Source: Proteobacteria bacterium DTSAM18
Lineage (GTDB): Bacteria > Myxococcota_A > UBA796 > GCA-2862545
NCBI GenBank assembly: GCA_028767165.1
Contig: JARACJ010000004.1
Location: 124,001 to 188,000, forward strand
Length of the DNA stretch: 64,000 bases
Direction of reading: 5' to 3'
Shown here: piece by piece, positions 61,877 through 64,000 of the stretch
How positions within the stretch are numbered: position 1 is the stretch's first letter
Layout of the letters: every line of letters starts with the position of its first letter
The notes under the pieces: model-generated
Database searches by the model: none
Seen by the model: the letters and a program-made list of their open reading frames with translations, nothing else
Told to the model about the DNA's origin: nothing
Made by a program: the position numbers and the translations under genes

Positions 61877-63505
61877 ATGACCCCCGCGACTCCCCCCTCC
61901 CGTCGCACCGTCCGCACCTCGCCCCTGTGGGGGGCGCTCGCCCTGGCCCTCACGGGCTGCGTCGACGGCGGCCTGTTCGATCTCACCCTCGACGTCGGCA
62001 CCTGCGAGGTCGACGCCGACTGCAAGAGCGTCCTCGGCTCGCTGGCGTCCTGCAACGCCGGCTTCTGCGACGTGGCCCCCGTGCCCACCCGCTGTGCCGA
62101 CACGGTCCCGGTGGATCTGTTCGACAACCCCGAGCACGTCGATCGCATCGTGCTCACCCACCTGTACGACTCCGACAAGCAGCAGCTCGAGCGCAACGCC
62201 GTCGAGCTCGCGGTCACCGAGGCCAACTACGAAGGCGGCTTCCAGGGCCGGCTGTTCGGACTGGTGCACTGCGACTACGGCGAGGGCGCCTACCACGACG
62301 GCCTCTCGCCCGAAGAAGCGGCCACCGATGTCTCCCAGACCATGACGGACCTGCTGGGCGTCACGCCCTTCGTCGGCCCCTACGAGTCGCCGGTGGCCCA
62401 GGTGGTCTTCAAGAACCTCGAGTCCGACGGCGGCGGTTTCTTCGTCTCGCCCGCGGCTTCGGCGGCATCGCTCACGTCCATCGACGGCGTCGACAAGACC
62501 GACACCAACCCCGGCACCTTCTGGCGCACGGTCCCCTCTGACGTCCTGCAGGGGCGTGCTGCGGCCTACGACATGCTCGCGCGCGTCGTCGGCAGCTCCG
62601 AGCTCGTCACCGAGGAGCCCACCGACACCGGCGCGGGCGACACGGGCGCGGGCGACACCGGAGCGGGAGACACGGGCGTGGTCGCCGCGAACATCGCCGA
62701 GGGCAACCCCATCGACCATGTGGCCGTGGTGTACGCCCGCGGCAACTACGGTGAGGGCCTCGCAGAGAACTTCCGCCAGGCGTTCACCGCCGAGGGTGGC
62801 ACGGTCGATCTGCAGTCCTTCGATGGGCCCACGGGCCTCGAGTCGGCCGCCCTGGCGGTGGCCGCGAATCGCACCATCGAGGAGGTCTTCTTCATCGGCG
62901 ACGACGCCGAGGACTACGCGGCCTTCCTCGGGGTGATGACCGCCCAGGACTACTTCAACAGCGACGGCACCACCCGCCGGATCATGCTGCCCTCCAACGC
63001 GGCTACGCCCCAGGTGCTCGACGCCATCCAGGACTACCGCACGATCTTCCGCTTCCTGCGGGGCACCCGTCCGGCCCTCGACACCTCGAGCTCGAACTCC
63101 AACTACGTCTCCTTCGCGGCGTCCTTCGTCCGCGAGTACGGTGTCGATCCCGAAGACTCCGTGATCACCGCCTACGCCTACGACGCCACCTGGCTGTCCA
63201 TGTACGCGAGCGTGTGGTCCCAGGCGCACAGCAACGAGATCGGTCTCGTGGGTCTCGGCAGCGGCATGCGCAACGTGTCCGATCCGGGATCGCCGGTGGT
63301 CAACCTGCGTCCCAGCGAGTGGAACCAGGGCGTCGGCTCGTTCGTCAACGGCGAGTCCATCAACGCCGTCGGCGTGTCCGGCAACCTCGACTTCGACGCG
63401 GTCGAGGAGGAGACCACCGCGCCCATCCAGATCTGGAACATCCTGGCCACGGGCACGAAGTTCAACGTGCTGTACACCTTCGACGCCGAAGAGCTGGCGA
63501 AGTAG
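61877..63505 (+). CDS. Type I periplasmic binding-protein-like lipoprotein
   Basis: 542 residues. Signal ending LALALTGC-V. A small Cys-rich start (CEVDADCKSVLGSLASCNAGFCDV) is followed by a Leu/Ile/Val-binding-protein fold (Peripla_BP_6 type): NAVELAVTEANYEGGFQGR, TPFVGPYESPVAQVV, FWRTVPSDVLQGRAAAYDML, VAVVYARGNYGEGLAENFRQAF, DSVITAYAYDATWL. The fold is split by an acidic insert made of GAGDT repeats (about 250-270). No ABC transporter genes adjoin, so it more likely serves as a sensor or receptor for the kinase operon than in uptake. Third gene of the kinase/TPR/binding-protein unit, which ends in a terminator. Confidence 0.88.
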   Translation: MTPATPPSRRTVRTSPLWGALALALTGCVDGGLFDLTLDVGTCEVDADCKSVLGSLASCNAGFCDVAPVPTRCADTVPVDLFDNPEHVDRIVLTHLYDSDKQQLERNAVELAVTEANYEGGFQGRLFGLVHCDYGEGAYHDGLSPEEAATDVSQTMTDLLGVTPFVGPYESPVAQVVFKNLESDGGGFFVSPAASAASLTSIDGVDKTDTNPGTFWRTVPSDVLQGRAAAYDMLARVVGSSELVTEEPTDTGAGDTGAGDTGAGDTGVVAANIAEGNPIDHVAVVYARGNYGEGLAENFRQAFTAEGGTVDLQSFDGPTGLESAALAVAANRTIEEVFFIGDDAEDYAAFLGVMTAQDYFNSDGTTRRIMLPSNAATPQVLDAIQDYRTIFRFLRGTRPALDTSSSNSNYVSFAASFVREYGVDPEDSVITAYAYDATWLSMYASVWSQAHSNEIGLVGLGSGMRNVSDPGSPVVNLRPSEWNQGVGSFVNGESINAVGVSGNLDFDAVEEETTAPIQIWNILATGTKFNVLYTFDAEELAK

Positions 63506-63523
63506 GCTGGGGCCTCGCCTCGC

Positions 63524-63567
63524 ACGCCCCCGAAGCGGCCGCGCCGCCTCGGGGGCGTCCTGTTCTT
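63524..63567 (+). terminator. Rho-independent terminator of the kinase operon
   Basis: A perfect 10-bp outer stem (63524-63533 with 63549-63558), an inner GCGGC/GCCGC stem, then CCTGTTCTT, 18 bp past the stop of the binding-protein gene. Confidence 0.8.
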
Positions 63568-63587
63568 GCGTCCGATCAGGAGGTCCC

Positions 63588-63992
63588 ATGCCCACCCGTT
63601 CCCGACGTTGCCCCTGCGGCTCCGGCCGACGCCTGCACCGGTGCTGCGGCCCCCTGCACGAGGGCCGGCCGGCCCCCACGGCCGAGGCGCTGATGCGGTC
63701 CCGCTTCGCGGCGTACGCGCTCGGTCTGGTGGACTACATCATCGCCACCACGCACCCCGACGGGGAGGCCTTCGAGGCCGACGAGGCCGCCTGGCGGGCG
63801 TCCATCGGGGCGTTCTGCGCGGCCACGCGCTTCGAGGGACTCGTGATCGAGGACGCCGGCGATCTGCCGGATGGAGATGCCTGGGTCACGTTCACCGCCC
63901 GGCTCACCCAGAAGGGGCACGACGCCTCGTTCACCGAGAAGAGCCGGTTCCGTCGCCACGACGGCCGCTGGTGCTACCTTCAGGCCATGTAG
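63588..63992 (+). CDS. YchJ-family SEC-C protein
   Basis: 134 residues. An N-terminal SEC-C zinc motif (CPCGSGRRLHRCCGPLHEG) is followed by the YchJ/UPF0225 domain: PTAEALMRSRFAAYALGLVDYIIATTHPD, then a cystatin-like beta-sheet (VTFTARLTQKGHDASFTEKSRFRRHDGRWCYL). YchJ is a cytoplasmic protein whose exact task is not settled. Own transcription unit after the terminator at 63524. Confidence 0.92.
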   Translation: MPTRSRRCPCGSGRRLHRCCGPLHEGRPAPTAEALMRSRFAAYALGLVDYIIATTHPDGEAFEADEAAWRASIGAFCAATRFEGLVIEDAGDLPDGDAWVTFTARLTQKGHDASFTEKSRFRRHDGRWCYLQAM

Positions 63993-64000
63993 CAACCCCC

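Overview
The window is a high-GC stretch of a Gram-negative, didermal bacterium, most likely a member of the Myxococcota (old Deltaproteobacteria). The evidence is the very high share of lipobox lipoproteins (18 of 43 protein genes), giant MopE-type Asp/Cys/Asn repeat proteins, Hanks-type Ser/Thr kinases with C-terminal membrane segments, acidic DSG and DTG linkers, an Stf0 sulfotransferase, and an RND efflux operon. No tRNA, rRNA, CRISPR array, transposase, integrase or phage gene was recognised.

Layout. 1-18056 (minus strand): four consecutive paralogous lipoproteins built from MopE-like putative metal-binding repeats. In the three whose ends are visible the repeats are followed by a right-handed beta-helix and a Cys-containing tail. 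The number of repeats rises along the direction of transcription: 2, 14, 20, then about 40, the last gene running off the left edge. 18215-22823: a family 2 glycosyltransferase overlapping an RCC1 beta-propeller gene, an alkyltransferase-like protein, and a degenerate ATP-grasp fused to a low-molecular-weight tyrosine phosphatase. 23157-30418: small lipoproteins, a PD-(D/E)XK-like nuclease, an RluA-type pseudouridine synthase, a GIN-domain lipoprotein and a cysteine-free DksA-like regulator. 30556-36996: a tetR / outer-membrane-factor / adaptor / RND-pump operon with ATGA overlaps and an operator-like palindrome. 37226-45166: a PNGase-F-like lipoprotein, a DUF4026-type protein, and a Ser/Thr kinase coupled to an FG-GAP lipoprotein. 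45297-50189: Stf0 sulfotransferase, a zinc-finger mini-protein, a DUF2147 protein, a YD-repeat-like lipoprotein and small envelope proteins. 50227-58073: two paralogous lipoprotein subtilases, an OmpR-type two-component pair, and a metzincin-like lipoprotein. 58141-63992: an esterase lipoprotein, a kinase / TPR protein / binding-protein operon, and a YchJ-family protein.

The most unusual signal is not a protein. A dispersed, partly tandem intergenic element of about 100-240 bp occurs at four places (15688-16103, 38980-39219, 40700-40892, 40872-41312). Three of the four lie directly behind a stop codon, in the sense of that gene. All copies keep the same flanking sequence around a hairpin whose stem sequence differs between loci but always pairs, and whose tetraloop is purine-rich in the gene sense. 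This looks like selection on structure, probably in the mRNA 3' end. At the kinase gene the edge of the element supplies the stop codon.

Taken together the region mostly encodes surface and periplasmic proteins (adhesin-like repeats, proteases, esterase, PNGase-like enzyme) plus the kinases and regulators that could control them. The roles of individual genes are inferred from family membership; no genetic link between the blocks can be seen from sequence alone.
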